From Ashinkailepas kermadecensis (Eukaryota > Arthropoda > Thecostraca > Neolepadidae), in NCBI GenBank assembly GCA_034440615.1, contig JAOTOM010001615.1:1-64000 (forward strand): a DNA stretch of 64,000 nucleotides. The letters are read 5' to 3'. Positions 53,913-64,000 of this stretch are shown here, in pieces (position 1 is the stretch's first letter; each line of letters opens with the position of its first letter). The position numbers and the translations under genes are program-made. Below the pieces are notes generated by a model, which worked only from the letters and a program-made list of their open reading frames with translations, was not told the origin of the DNA and made no database searches.

Positions 53913-56015
53913 TTTCCGCCACCTGTCCGTTCGTTCAGGGTGCGCTGTTTTTAAACGGACGCGGGCGGGTGGTGCGGTAACAGGCGGATCACGAAGCCGT
54001 CTCGGGCTTGGTTAGCGACAACCTGAGGAGTGGGAGGCATGGGGAGGGGGCGTGTTTCAGTCTGACGTGAGCTGGCTGGCGCTGGTGGTGGGTGGTTTGT
54101 TTGTTGTTGTTGTTGATGCTGGGATTGCGCCCGTTCTGACACGATAACGGGCCGGAATACCTCGGTGCAGCAGTGGTCATAGCTGCCTCGCATCTTATAG
54201 CCTGGCGCAGTTTCTGAGCTTGTAGTGCCGTACCGCCTGCTTGCGCCAGCTCTACCAAGACGTTATCATATTATTGCACATCCAAACGCGGATCAAATGT
54301 ATTTCTTGTGTCCGATAAAATGAGAAATGACAAGGAACACACAAGGTAGTACAGACGAATGAATGCGTCAGACGAAGTGTGTCAGACGAAGCAATTAGAT
54401 TGGACAGAGTAAGAATAGGTCAGCGTGGATCATCGCAATCAGTATCGACGTTTCGATCAACTAACATGAGTACTTCAGCACCCGACAAGTGCAAACGAAC
54501 TATTGATTACCCAGGTATCGTCAGATGTCTCAGGTATTGCCAGCATGATGGTTATTGGTCGGGTGTGTTTTGCTGATAAATATTGCAACGTTTTCAGTTG
54601 TAGATAACACTTACAACACATATATAAAGTGTTCGTCATCTACCTGTTCGGAAAATAAACCATACTCCCTGAATATCGACATCCAATAACTAGCATCCAT
54701 GAACCTTCCCCCACGATCCGTCCCCTCCATCGTCATAAAGGAGGATCCAGCAAATCAGTGCAGTGGACTTTAAGCAAAAAGTCGTTGTAAGTGCATGGCA
54801 AATAGCGTACTATGAAAATTGAGATCATTTTCCGTTTATCACAAGCTATGAGCAGCACCCCACAACTTGGGGCAGCACCCTCTGCTCAACTGGTGCACTG
54901 CTTAAATTGTGTGGGTCACGCTCGCTCTTTATTGGTCGCTAAGAAGGAATTATTCGTGATCCTTGAGGATCACGGAAGTACTCGTAATAAAAACCATGAA
55001 AACACGGGGTACAAAGATAACATTGGAGGCAACACAAGAGCATGGGAAACAACACACCGGCAACTCGTCATCTTTGGGGAGGCAGAGAGTGAGCGATCTT
55101 GGGATGCGACAGAGTGTTTGAAACAGAAAAAAGCAATGCTACCAAGATAAAAAGCACGGATTATTAAGCCAGACCGAGGAGGGGTAGATCATGCACGCGG
55201 TGTTTGCGTGGATTTCTGGACATATTAAAGGTGCAGCCATCAGATACTTATTGCACAATTTTCTTCATTGAATTGCCATCGCCATTGCCAAAGGTGAAAT
55301 GAACACCAAAAAGCGAAAGCGATTTGTGAAAGCTGTAAACCAACAAAATGGTTCAGTGCATAGAATGCATAATATGCACTGGGCAGTGCTATATGTGCTC
55401 CAATGACATGAGATCCAAGAACCACTCATCACAAGCGAATGTAGCTGTATTGCACTGCACTAATTTGTTCATTTGTACCTTCTTCATACGTCATTTCCGC
55501 CTGATGTTTGGTAAGCAAGGCCCCAATGCTGGCTAACACACTCCAGACTACGCCATCGCCCAAGCTACACCTCATTCACAATAATTCGTAACCTTGCATC
55601 CTGGCCAGGTCTTATCGCCCGCCTCGTCCGCACTCTATTCCATCTCGCTAATTCGACGAACACGAGAATAGCCACAATGATGTGTGGACAGTAAATGTGA
55701 ACCACGATGTCCTTGATCCTTGATGAGAGTGGATGGTCGTGGACATGCATATGTTCTGAATTTTATCCGCCATACTATCATAATACATAGGGTCCCATAC
55801 CGCTGGCGAACGTCGGACGCCATTTTGCTGTGGCCATTTGAAAGCTGGCAAGTCCGTTGCGCGCCTGATAGCACTGGAGAACCATTGTACCCATTTTCCC
55901 ACATGAGCAGTTCTGGCCCGTAAACGCGGCCGCCGCCGCCACGGCTATGTCCGACAAAACGCACATGGCCTGTCGCGTCCGGACCGCAGCTTACTGCGAT
56001 CGTGCGGCGCATTCG
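53913..56015. other. No recognised gene
   Basis: Open frames up to about 125 codons on both strands without recognisable motifs. A GTTTGTTTGTTGTTGTTGTTG run lies near 54097-54117. Confidence 0.3.
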
Positions 56016-56134
56016 GCGGCGGCCAGCGCGGCGGTCAGAAGGTCAGAAGGTCAGAAAGTCGGCGGCGGCCAGCGCGGCGGTCAGAAGGTCAGAAGGTCAG
56101 AAGGTCGGCGGCGGCCAGCGCGGCGGTCAGAAGG
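56016..56134. repeat. Compound repeat (GGTCAGAA)n with GGCGGCCAGCGCGGC
   Basis: A block of GGCGGCCAGCGCGGC followed by two to four GGTCAGAA octamers occurs two and a half times, with a period of about 43 to 59 bases depending on octamer number. Confidence 0.9.
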
Positions 56135-56617
56135 AGCCGCGCCTTCGTTCTTTCCTTCGCCCAGACACCAAGTACCAAGACAATTCTGCTAAGTCGCCAG
56201 CCATCGGGGAACGCACATTAAAGCACCAGTTCCAGGATATTCTGCCCAGTCACTGACCGCCGAGTCCTTCAAAATGACTAGCCGCCGAGGTACTTCTGCC
56301 GTATCGCGGCTGCCCGAGTTTGCGGGATACATTTGTCTTCTGGTCCGATGGTCCGAAGCAAGACAGTTTTCGGCGTGCTAGGCTATCACAGTTCACTGAA
56401 CAGATCAGGTGAATGGTGGAGACGAACGTCCGGCCCGCCTTTGGAGCGGCACTGGGCGGAACCAGGAGTGCTTGGACCGGTCCGAAGGGGTCATCCCGAT
56501 ATCCGGTCGGCTTAAGGAGCCAGAATTGGGCCACGTCAGAAGGGTTCGGTCCGGTCTAGTGGGGAGAGAGGGACGGGGCGCCAGACCGGCAGGCCTGAAG
56601 GCGTAAGGCCTGAGGCT

Positions 56618-56960
56618 TAGTTCGCTACCACCTAAGTCCACATCTTGACCAACATCGGTGCAGTGTTTCGGCCACTTCAGGTGGTAGCGAACCTCAGGCC
56701 ACCTTGGATGGTAGCGAACGTCAGGAGACCTCGGGTGGTAGCGAACCTCAGGAGACCTCGGGTGGTAGCGAATCTCAAGTGACCTCGGGTGGTAGCGAGC
56801 CTCAGGTGACCTCGGGTGGTAGCGAACCTCAGGAGACCTCGGGCGGTAGCGAACCTCAGGAGACCTCGGGTTGTAGCGAACCTCAGTAGACCTCGGGTGG
56901 TAGCTAACCTCAGGAGACCTCGGGTGTTAGCGAACCTCAGGAAACCTCGGGTGGTCCGGC
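56618..56960. repeat. Minisatellite, 27-bp unit, ~10 copies, preceded by one inverted unit
   Basis: The unit is CTCGGGTGGTAGCGAACC followed by TCAGGAGAC. It is direct from about 56680 onward. A reversed segment TTCGCTACCACCTAAG at 56620-56635 is the complement of the unit core. The 9-residue period (SGGSEPQET) keeps a frame open but has no other coding support. Degenerate relatives continue to about 57110. Confidence 0.92.
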
Positions 56961-57110
56961 CAGAATATCTTGAGTAGTTAGGCCAGATGATCAGAAGACC
57001 TCTGTTGGTCAGGAAACTTCGAGTAGTCAGGAGACCTGGTGGTCAGGAAACCTGGGGTGGTCTGGAGATCTCGGGTGGTCGCCAGAGGACTTTTGGTGTT
57101 CAGGAAAGGA

Positions 57111-57366
57111 CAGGTTGCTAGGTGATGCCGAGACGTCATCGACAGATTACCAGTCTAGCGACGCTGTTGTCGGTCAGGCACAGGAACACTACGGCCAATA
57201 AGACGACTTGTTGGGTGGGTGATGGACGATGCGTAGTAGTTTGTATCTCTTCACACTTGGACTTGTTCCGAAATATATTTTTTTGTGGCGCCTTCAACCA
57301 TCCTTGTGACATTTGCCTCCGAATACAATAACTCCAACGATTTATGCATTGGAGGTAAAATATGTG
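57111..57366. other. No recognisable feature
   Basis: Short unique-looking spacer between minisatellites. Confidence 0.3.
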
Positions 57367-57748
57367 TGCCATTTCCAGACATTGCCAATTCTGTGACAAG
57401 GGGTCTGTGCAACAGGCACAGGAAAAGCTAGGCATTGCGAGGTCCGCGGCAAGTAGTCTGTGGCATTGCCAAGCATTGCCAAGTCTGTGGTAAGTGGTCT
57501 GTTCCATTGTCAGGTATTGCCAATTTTGTGGTAAGTGGTCTGTGCCATTGCCAAGTATTGCCAATTATGTGACAAGTGGCCTCTGATATTGCTAGGCATA
57601 GCGAGGTCCGTGACAAGTAGTCTGCTATTGCAGTAATTGCCAGGTCTGTGGTAAGTGGTCTGTTCCATTGCCAGGTATTGCCAAATATGTGACAAGTAGT
57701 CTGTGCTATTGCTAGGCATTGCCGGACCCGTGGCAAGCGGTCTGTGGT
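57367..57748. repeat. Minisatellite, ~41-bp unit, 9 copies, diverged
   Basis: Units begin GTCTGTGCCATTGCC and end TGTGGTAAGTG. Two unit subtypes (one with AGGCATTGCGAGGTCCG, one with GGTATTGCCAATTTTGT) recur alternately, suggesting older higher-order structure. Confidence 0.92.
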
Positions 57749-58207
57749 TTGTGACATGGTGTGTCCTTCAACCAGGTTCCATGGAAAATTTTACTTATCA
57801 CAGCCTATTATACCACAGACGAATTGCCAGCAACGCAACTCACGCAAAGCTCATATTCCACGCTGCAAGAAATGCCGGATTGAAAACCCCACTTCATAAG
57901 AAAAATATTCAAACCTGGGAGCATGGCTCACAAGAAATGACGTATGAAACAAATAGCCCAGTCAGAACCTCGCAACGTAACATATGCAGCTTCTAGATAA
58001 TAAGGTGAGTCCGTGCTTACTGCGTGATTCATGAGTACGTTGTTGCAAAGCAATAAGCCTTCGAAACGTACCACTGCCGGGAAGACCAGCCCTCAAGTTG
58101 ATTTTTCTGCTGGCAATTGAAGGACGACTCTCCCAACCTTCAGCATCGTTCATTATCATGTTATTCACTTCTATACACGCCCAAGTACACTTGAAGTTCC
58201 CATGTGC
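57749..58207. other. No recognisable feature
   Basis: Mixed sequence with short open frames. Confidence 0.3.
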
Positions 58208-59025
58208 GTTCTGCCGTGTGCAGTCTGCTTCTCCGGCACCTCATATAGTTTACGTTCTGCCGTGTGCAGTCTGCTTCTCCGGCACCTCATATAGTTTACG
58301 TTCTGCCGTGTGCAGTCTGCTTCCCCGGCACCTCATATAGTTTACGTTCTGCCGTGTGCAGTCTGCTTCTCCGGCACCTCATATAGTTTACGTTCTGCCG
58401 TGTGCAGTCTGCTTCCCCGGCACCTCATATAGTTTACGTTCTGCCGTGTGCAGTCTGCTTCTCCGGCACCTCATATAGTTTACGTTCTGCCGTGTGCAGT
58501 CTGCTTCTCCGGCACCTCATATAGTTTACGTTCTGCCGTGTGCAGGCTGCTTCTCCGGCACCCATTCTGCCGTGTGCAGTCTGCTTCTCCGGCACGTCAT
58601 ATAGTTTACGTGTGCATTCTGCCGTGTGCAGTCTGCTTCCCCGGCACCTCATATAGTTTACGTTCTGCCGTGTGCAGTCTGCTTCTCCGGCACCTCATAT
58701 AGTTTACGTTCTGCCGTGTGCAGTCTGCTTCTCCGGCACCTCATATAGTTTACGTTCTGCCGTGTGCAGTCTGCTTCTCCGGCACCCATTCTGCCGTGTG
58801 CAGTCTGCTTCTCCGGCACCTCATATAGTTTACGTGTGCATTCTGCCGTGTGCAGTCTGCTTCTCCGGCACCTCATATAGTTTACATTCTGCCGTGTGCA
58901 GTCTGCTTCTCCGGCACCTCATATAGTTTACGTTCTGCCGTGTGCAGTCTGCTTCTCCGGCACCTCATATAGTTTACGTTCTGCCGTGTGCAGTCTGCTT
59001 CTCCGGCACCTCATATAGTTTACGT
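58208..59025. repeat. Minisatellite, 46-bp unit, ~18 copies, with 224-bp higher-order unit
   Basis: The unit is GTTCTGCCGTGTGCAGTC followed by TGCTTCTCCGGCACC and TCATATAGTTTAC. Shortened units ending GGCACCCATTCTGCC (near 58560 and 58784), and ACGTGTGCATTCTG variants (near 58609 and 58833), recur 224 bases apart. A block of several units was therefore duplicated as a whole. Confidence 0.96.
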
Positions 59026-60574
59026 TCGCACTAGATTCCTTGGCTGGAAGGTCGTTGAAATTGGCTTATTGGCGTGCTTTTTCTCCATCCTCCTCTTTCA
59101 CCCTCTCAATCCTTAGTTCACCTCTTGATGTGCATAGTTAGCATTCCAGCTCCTGTGGAACCCACGCCGATCACTTTAATCATGATATACGATACTTTCA
59201 CCTAACTTTCACAACTCTATAACAGCTTGCAAATGGCTTTTTGACAGCTTCTGGGGATACAAATGGTCGTTGAATTATTACTGATTCGCAAGAATGTCCT
59301 ACTTCACATGTTTTATCGAAAACGACCATCAGCACTCACTCAGTATCCATGCCCACAATAATACTTCACCCACCAATATTAAGCGCATCAAATGTTATGC
59401 TGATGCTCAGCATTAACGTATGTGTGTATATTGCCAACATTACGTGTGTGCTGCAGGGCTCTACGAACACCCGAATCTTCAACCTCAGCATCCTTAACGT
59501 TGCTGCCTTGCCGTCAGTCCAGGATAGTCCAGGACATTATGCTGAAGTCGAGGTGACCGGAGGCATGTGTCAGGTGGTTAGATTCGCTAAGCGTACATCC
59601 GTTATTTTACCCGATGGAAATTGGTCTCGCCGGTCGCTGGGAGCCCCCCTAAAGAGCTAGATAGCGCGATAAATATTCCTCGGTATATCTCGCTTGGAGA
59701 CTGGTCCTACACCTACATGTAGAACTGAGGCTGGTGCTCCGATAGACAGCCTTGGCGATGGAATCTTGGTTCTTGCGAAAAGGTTCCGATAGCCGACGTT
59801 GCGGAGCTGTTCGCTAAGTACAGCATTCGCCGTATTATTTGGTGGTGATACCACATGAACCAGGGCACTGTGAAATTGCATGCGACTTGTCGCGACGTGT
59901 ACGTTAAATTGTGCTTCGTTGCAATACACCCTGAGTGTCCAGACAGGCAATACACAACGCATGAGAGCAAACACAGCATGGAGCAGAATTGATCAAGATA
60001 TGCAGCACGCAGAGCAACTTAAGTGATCATTTCAAAACAAGCGGATGCGGTAATATGCGATATGCAATACAGTCATAATAACTTCTTAGCCATTTGTTAG
60101 TTCCAGCTTTAGTCACTTGTTCGGTCTACACTTGATAATGCACGAGAACACCTATCCAAATATGATAAATATTTCCTAAAAGTGTAGGTCCTATGGTCCC
60201 CGGCCTTCTGGCTAAAACATTGAGTCTTTATTCTTTCCAATTATATGATTTTCATCGGTCTACATATTCATGCACACCGCATCTGACTGGTGAGGTGGCG
60301 GGTCCAGATGGGTGTAAACGGGTCTGGACCGCTCCTCACAGCATCCCCCTCTGGCGGGCACGTGACCGGGCGTCCGCCATGAGCGCAGCCAATGCACGCG
60401 CCAGTCCTCAGAGCGTCCCCCTCACGTCGGCACGTGCCCCGACCGTCCACATTATGGGACTGCTCTCACACTCCCCAGATATGCCTAGCCCTCGTCAGCA
60501 AGTGCCCCGCCGACGGCAGAGTTCTGATCGAAATACATAACTGCACGAAATACATCACTGCACGATCTGTCGGA
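59026..60574. other. No recognised gene
   Basis: An open frame of 103 codons at 59349-59660 has no recognisable motif; an acceptor-like GTGTGCTGCAGG lies at 59446-59457. No gene is called. Confidence 0.3.
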
Positions 60575-61453
60575 CGCGACTGACTTCCGTCCCATACACA
60601 GACATACCGCTCATCTGTCCGGGTGGGGGGGCGACTGACTTCCGTCCCATACACAGACATACCGCTCATCTGTCCGGGTGTGGGGGGGGGGGCGACTGAC
60701 TTCCGTCCCATACACAGACATACGGCTCATCTGTCCGGGGAGACTGACTTCCGTCCCATACACAGACATACGGCTCATCTGTCGGGGGAGACTAACTTCC
60801 GTCCCTTACACAGACATACCGCTCATCTGTCCGGGTGGGGGGGGCGACTGACTTCCGTCCCTTACACAGACATACGGCTCATCTGTCGGGGCGACTGACT
60901 TCCATCCCTTACACAGACATACGGCTCATCTGTCGGGGGAGACTAACTTCCGTCCCTTACACAGACATACGGCTCTCCTGTCGGGGCGACTGACTTCCAT
61001 CCCTTACACAGACATACGGCTCATCTGTCGGGGGAGACTAACTTCCGTCCCTTACACAGACATACGGCTCATCTGTCGGGGGAGACTAACTTCCGTCCCT
61101 TACACAGACATACCGCTCATCTGTCCGGGTGGGGGGGGGGGCGACTGACTTCCGTCCCTTACACAGACATACGGCTCATCTGTCGGGGCGACTGACTTCC
61201 ATCCCTTACACAGACATACGGCTCATCTGTCGGGGCGACTGACTTCCATCCCTTACACAGACATACGGCTCATCTGTCGGGGGAGACTAACTTCCGTCCC
61301 TTACACAGACATACGGCTCTCCTGTCGGGGCGACTGACTTCCATCCCTTACACAGACATACGGCTCTCCTGTCGGGGCGACTGACTTCCATCCCTTACAC
61401 AGACATACGGCTCATCTGTCGGGGCGACTGACTTCCGTCCCATACACAGACAG
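60575..61453. repeat. Minisatellite, ~48-bp unit, ~18 copies, with variable G-runs
   Basis: Units read GCGACTGACTTCC, then TCCCTTACACAGACATACGG and CTCATCTGTC, followed by a G-run of 4 to 10 bases. Unit length varies because of the G-run. Sub-types CATAC/TTAC, ACCG/ACGG and GACTG/GACTA recur in patterned order. Confidence 0.96.
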
Positions 61454-62039
61454 GGCCTCTTCTAACATGCTAACCAGGTGGGATGTGTCCCTCCTAGTGC
61501 TGTGAAATCCCACCTAGTGGAGCGAAAAATCCCACCTCGTCAAAGAGAGGTTCAATGGCAACCAAAAATAAATCTTAGTATGGTTCCAGTAGCGGAAGTG
61601 ATCTTTCCTTGGAATGGTGCATTTTGGTCAGGAAGAAAAATGGTTGCAAGTTGGCAGCATTTATACTGAGGTTAAAGCGACGAGGAAGGCCCACATGTGA
61701 AATGTTTCGGGGAAAACTGAATGCTACAAAGCCATGGTCCATTAATGGTGGTATCACAAAAACATGGCCTGGAATTTTACGCACAAAGCAGAGGAGCGGG
61801 GCGACGCGAGCTAGGCCGCATTACACGAGTGACGATAGCTAGATATTCATTTGCGGTCTTTTCTTCGATGTTGCTAAAATTAAGAGACAGATGAAGCTGG
61901 ATGTATCTTGGCTAGATGCCTTCGTAAAAAGGGAAAGGTCTGTAACGTGATGGAATGTTGATCGGTTTTTCCTCCCCCAGGCGACAACACCCCTTTCCCC
62001 TGGGCAAACGCTGCAGTTGCCCTCCCCCACTGAGAAGTT
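61454..62039. other. Unrecognised sequence with overlapping open frames
   Basis: Frames of 63 and 77 codons (61478-61669 and 61609-61842) contain KPWSINGGITKTWPGIL, which looks protein-like, but I cannot assign a family. A small, decayed mobile-element frame is possible. Confidence 0.2.
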
Positions 62040-63960
62040 GTGGGGAGAGGGAACCTAAAACCCTAAAACCTTTACAACCTTTGCAAACCCTTACCCAGAA
62101 AATATCGCTGGAGCCCCAAAAATTCGCACCGGGGTCCCTGAAAACCATATTCAGGACCAAAAACGTAGAAATGTCGCCGGGGCACCAAAATCGCACTGAA
62201 GCCCCTGAAATCACATTTGGGGCTAACAATCGCTCAGTGACCACTAAGGAGGACGCTGGGGGCTCCAAAATATGGGACCAGGGCCCAAAAAAGTCGCGCT
62301 ACCCGGAAAATCACGCTGGGGGCCTCAAAATGTCAGAACACTGCCCCCGAAATAGCGCTGAGAACCCAACATGTCTGACCGGGGTCCTTGGAAATCACAT
62401 TGAGTGTCGAGTCGAGGTCGCTAAAACTCGCGCTAGAGATTCCAACAAATGATGCCGTGGCCCAAAAAATCGCATTGGGACCTAAAAAAGTTGCGTCGTA
62501 GCCCTTGATAATCACACTGGTTGCGAAAAATGTATCGTTGGAGCCAAAAAAGCCACAGTTGCCTCCAAAAAATCAATTTGTGCCCAGAATGTCACTCTGC
62601 GGCCCCATAAATCACGTCAAGGACCCCCCCCCCCCCAATCGTCGGGCCCAGAAAGGAAATCTGCCGAGCTACGGAAAAAAATCGCACCGGGAGCCCGAAG
62701 AATCGTATCGAGGTTAAAAAATATCGCGTATGGGGCTATACAAGAATATAACTCTACTCCGAAAAATCACACCGTGGCTCGATCGAATCGACCCGAACAC
62801 CGGAATATGAAGAGCAGGTACCGAAAGACAATTCTCCCAAGGGTCTTTCTACTCTGAAGGATGTCATCAGTTGAACAAAAAACTCGTTGAACAGCCGCGG
62901 TGACGTACCAAAGGGGACATTTTCCTCCCCTTCATCCCGGGAGGGACGGACTCCCAAGAATCGTGCCGGTGTTCCCAAGAATTGTGCGGGTCACCCAAAA
63001 ATCGCATGGAGGCCCTCAGAATTCGCGTGGGAAGCTCCAAATGCATGAAGCGGGCCCCAGAGAACACGCGCCGGGGTCGGAAAATGTTCACCGGGACCCG
63101 CCAGAGAACACGCGCCGGGGTCGGAAAATGTTCACCGGGACCCCCCAGAGAACACGCGCCGGGGTCGGAAAATGTTCACCGGGACCCGCCAGAGAACACG
63201 CGCCGGGGTCGGAAAATGTTCACCGGGACCCGCCAAAATCGCGCTGGCGCCTCAGCTAAGTACAACGCGCCCTGCGAACTTCCGGCAAGCTACCGTCCCC
63301 CAAATATCGCGCTCGGGACCAAAGATTGCCGTCGGTAGCCGCAAATATTTGTATCTGGGATTCAAATACTTCCGTCGGGGCTCCCAAAAATTGGCGTCGA
63401 GGGCCCCAAATATGCACAGCGTGGCCCAAAACAAATGGCATCGGGAACCGAAAAGGATAAAGCCGGAGCCCTCCAAAATAACGATGGATTCCAGAAAATA
63501 GATGTCCGAGCTAGGAAGATGGTTCTGGAGCCCCAAACGTAGTACTGGATGCCTTCAAAAATCGCGTAGGGCCCCGAAAAAAACGTACCGGTGTTGGAAA
63601 AAATTTCGGAGGGACACACAAATATGGCATCGGGTCTCCGAAAGAAATCAGGCTGAGATTTCGACTTTTAAAAAAATTAGAAGAGGTCTTCAAAAATCGC
63701 GTCGAATGCAGAAAACTGCGTCGGGTCTCCAGCACCACACTCCTCGGCATGAAAAGTTACGCCCGGACCACCAAAGTCGTGCTGGAGCACCACGGATATG
63801 GGTCAGGAGTCTCTAATAAACACAGCAGGACCCTAAGAGTACAATGGGAGGCTAAAAAGGCATCGGGCCCTCCAAAGCATACTGAGCCTCGCAAAAACTG
63901 GCAGGGCTTTCAAACATGTGTTGCATCCATAAATAACACTGGGAGCTCTAAAAAAAACAC
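62040..63960. repeat. Degenerate ~30-bp repeat, GGGGCCCCAAAAATCGC type
   Basis: Phrases such as GGAGCCCCAAAAATTCGCAC, GGGCCCAAAAAAGTCGCGC and GGCCCTCAGAATTCGCGTGG recur every 27-35 bases over nearly 2 kb to the window edge. Units are strongly diverged except for one recently amplified part (63057-63232). Open frames on both strands follow from the periodicity. On the complementary strand the unit reads roughly GCGATTTTTGGGGCCCC, which resembles the TTGGGGCCTCC phrases at 1-3.8 kb. Confidence 0.7.
63057..63232. repeat. Homogeneous 44-bp tandem repeat, 4 copies
   Basis: Four units of exactly 44 bp begin CCAGAGAACACGCGCCGGGG and end TGTTCACCGGGACCCG, with one changed base. They are embedded in the degenerate ~30-bp repeat, so this is a recent local expansion of old units. 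Confidence 0.96.
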
Positions 63961-64000
63961 ACCGGTGGCCATCAAAGCACACCGGGCCCATGAGGCCGCA

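Noticed and set aside
61478..61842. Overlapping frames with KPWSINGGITKTWPGIL
   Set aside because: Protein-like in appearance, but I cannot name a family or see a complete domain. Left as unrecognised sequence.

Overview
The window looks like nuclear DNA of a multicellular invertebrate. It carries two animal-type non-LTR retrotransposons, tRNA-derived SINEs with target-site duplications, non-autonomous DNA transposons and an exceptional number of minisatellites. I see no confident host gene, no bacterial-style operon and no CRISPR array. The retroelement proteins resemble arthropod elements, so a marine arthropod such as a crustacean is plausible, but the sequence does not prove it.

Layout. 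0.4-0.7 kb holds a possible C-terminal scrap of a CR1-type reverse transcriptase. 1-3.8 kb is a very degenerate ~30-bp GGGGCCTCCT-type repeat containing a perfect 21-bp-arm hairpin. Two SINEs lie at 4.3 kb (minus) and 6.95 kb (plus). 5-16 kb contains a chain of clean minisatellites (39, 56, 93, 68, 99 and 31 bp units). 17.7-19.3 kb is a foldback structure whose arms are a 16-bp minisatellite in opposite orientations, present as two foldback units in tandem. 22.6-27.7 kb is an I/LOA-like non-LTR retrotransposon: ORF1 with three zinc knuckles, then endonuclease, reverse transcriptase and RNase H. It is broken by frameshifts, stops and active-site substitutions.

28.4-34 kb is again minisatellites plus a heptamer hairpin. 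31.5-46 kb is a nest of related short DNA transposons. Two have clear inverted ends flanked by TTAA, and a paralogous empty site at 35.26 kb supports a piggyBac-type insertion. Their ends carry G-run/C-run hairpins and their interiors are rich in AGGTCA half-sites. A Penelope-like inverted repeat with a hammerhead-ribozyme-like core lies at 34.9-35.1 kb, and another MITE with 22-bp inverted ends at 43.3-44.2 kb.

49.1-53.1 kb is a CR1-like retrotransposon on the minus strand: ORF1 with Cys-rich start and SGNH-esterase motifs, ORF2 endonuclease and reverse transcriptase, and a duplicated 180-bp block upstream of ORF1. 53.7-64 kb is mainly minisatellites (46, 27, 41, 46 and 48 bp units) and ends in a second very degenerate ~30-bp repeat.

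Taken together this is an accessory, gene-poor compartment. The long overlapping open frames in the arrays come from repeat periodicity. The only protein-coding ancestry I can defend is that of the retroelements, and both have lost endonuclease catalytic residues, so neither appears autonomous.
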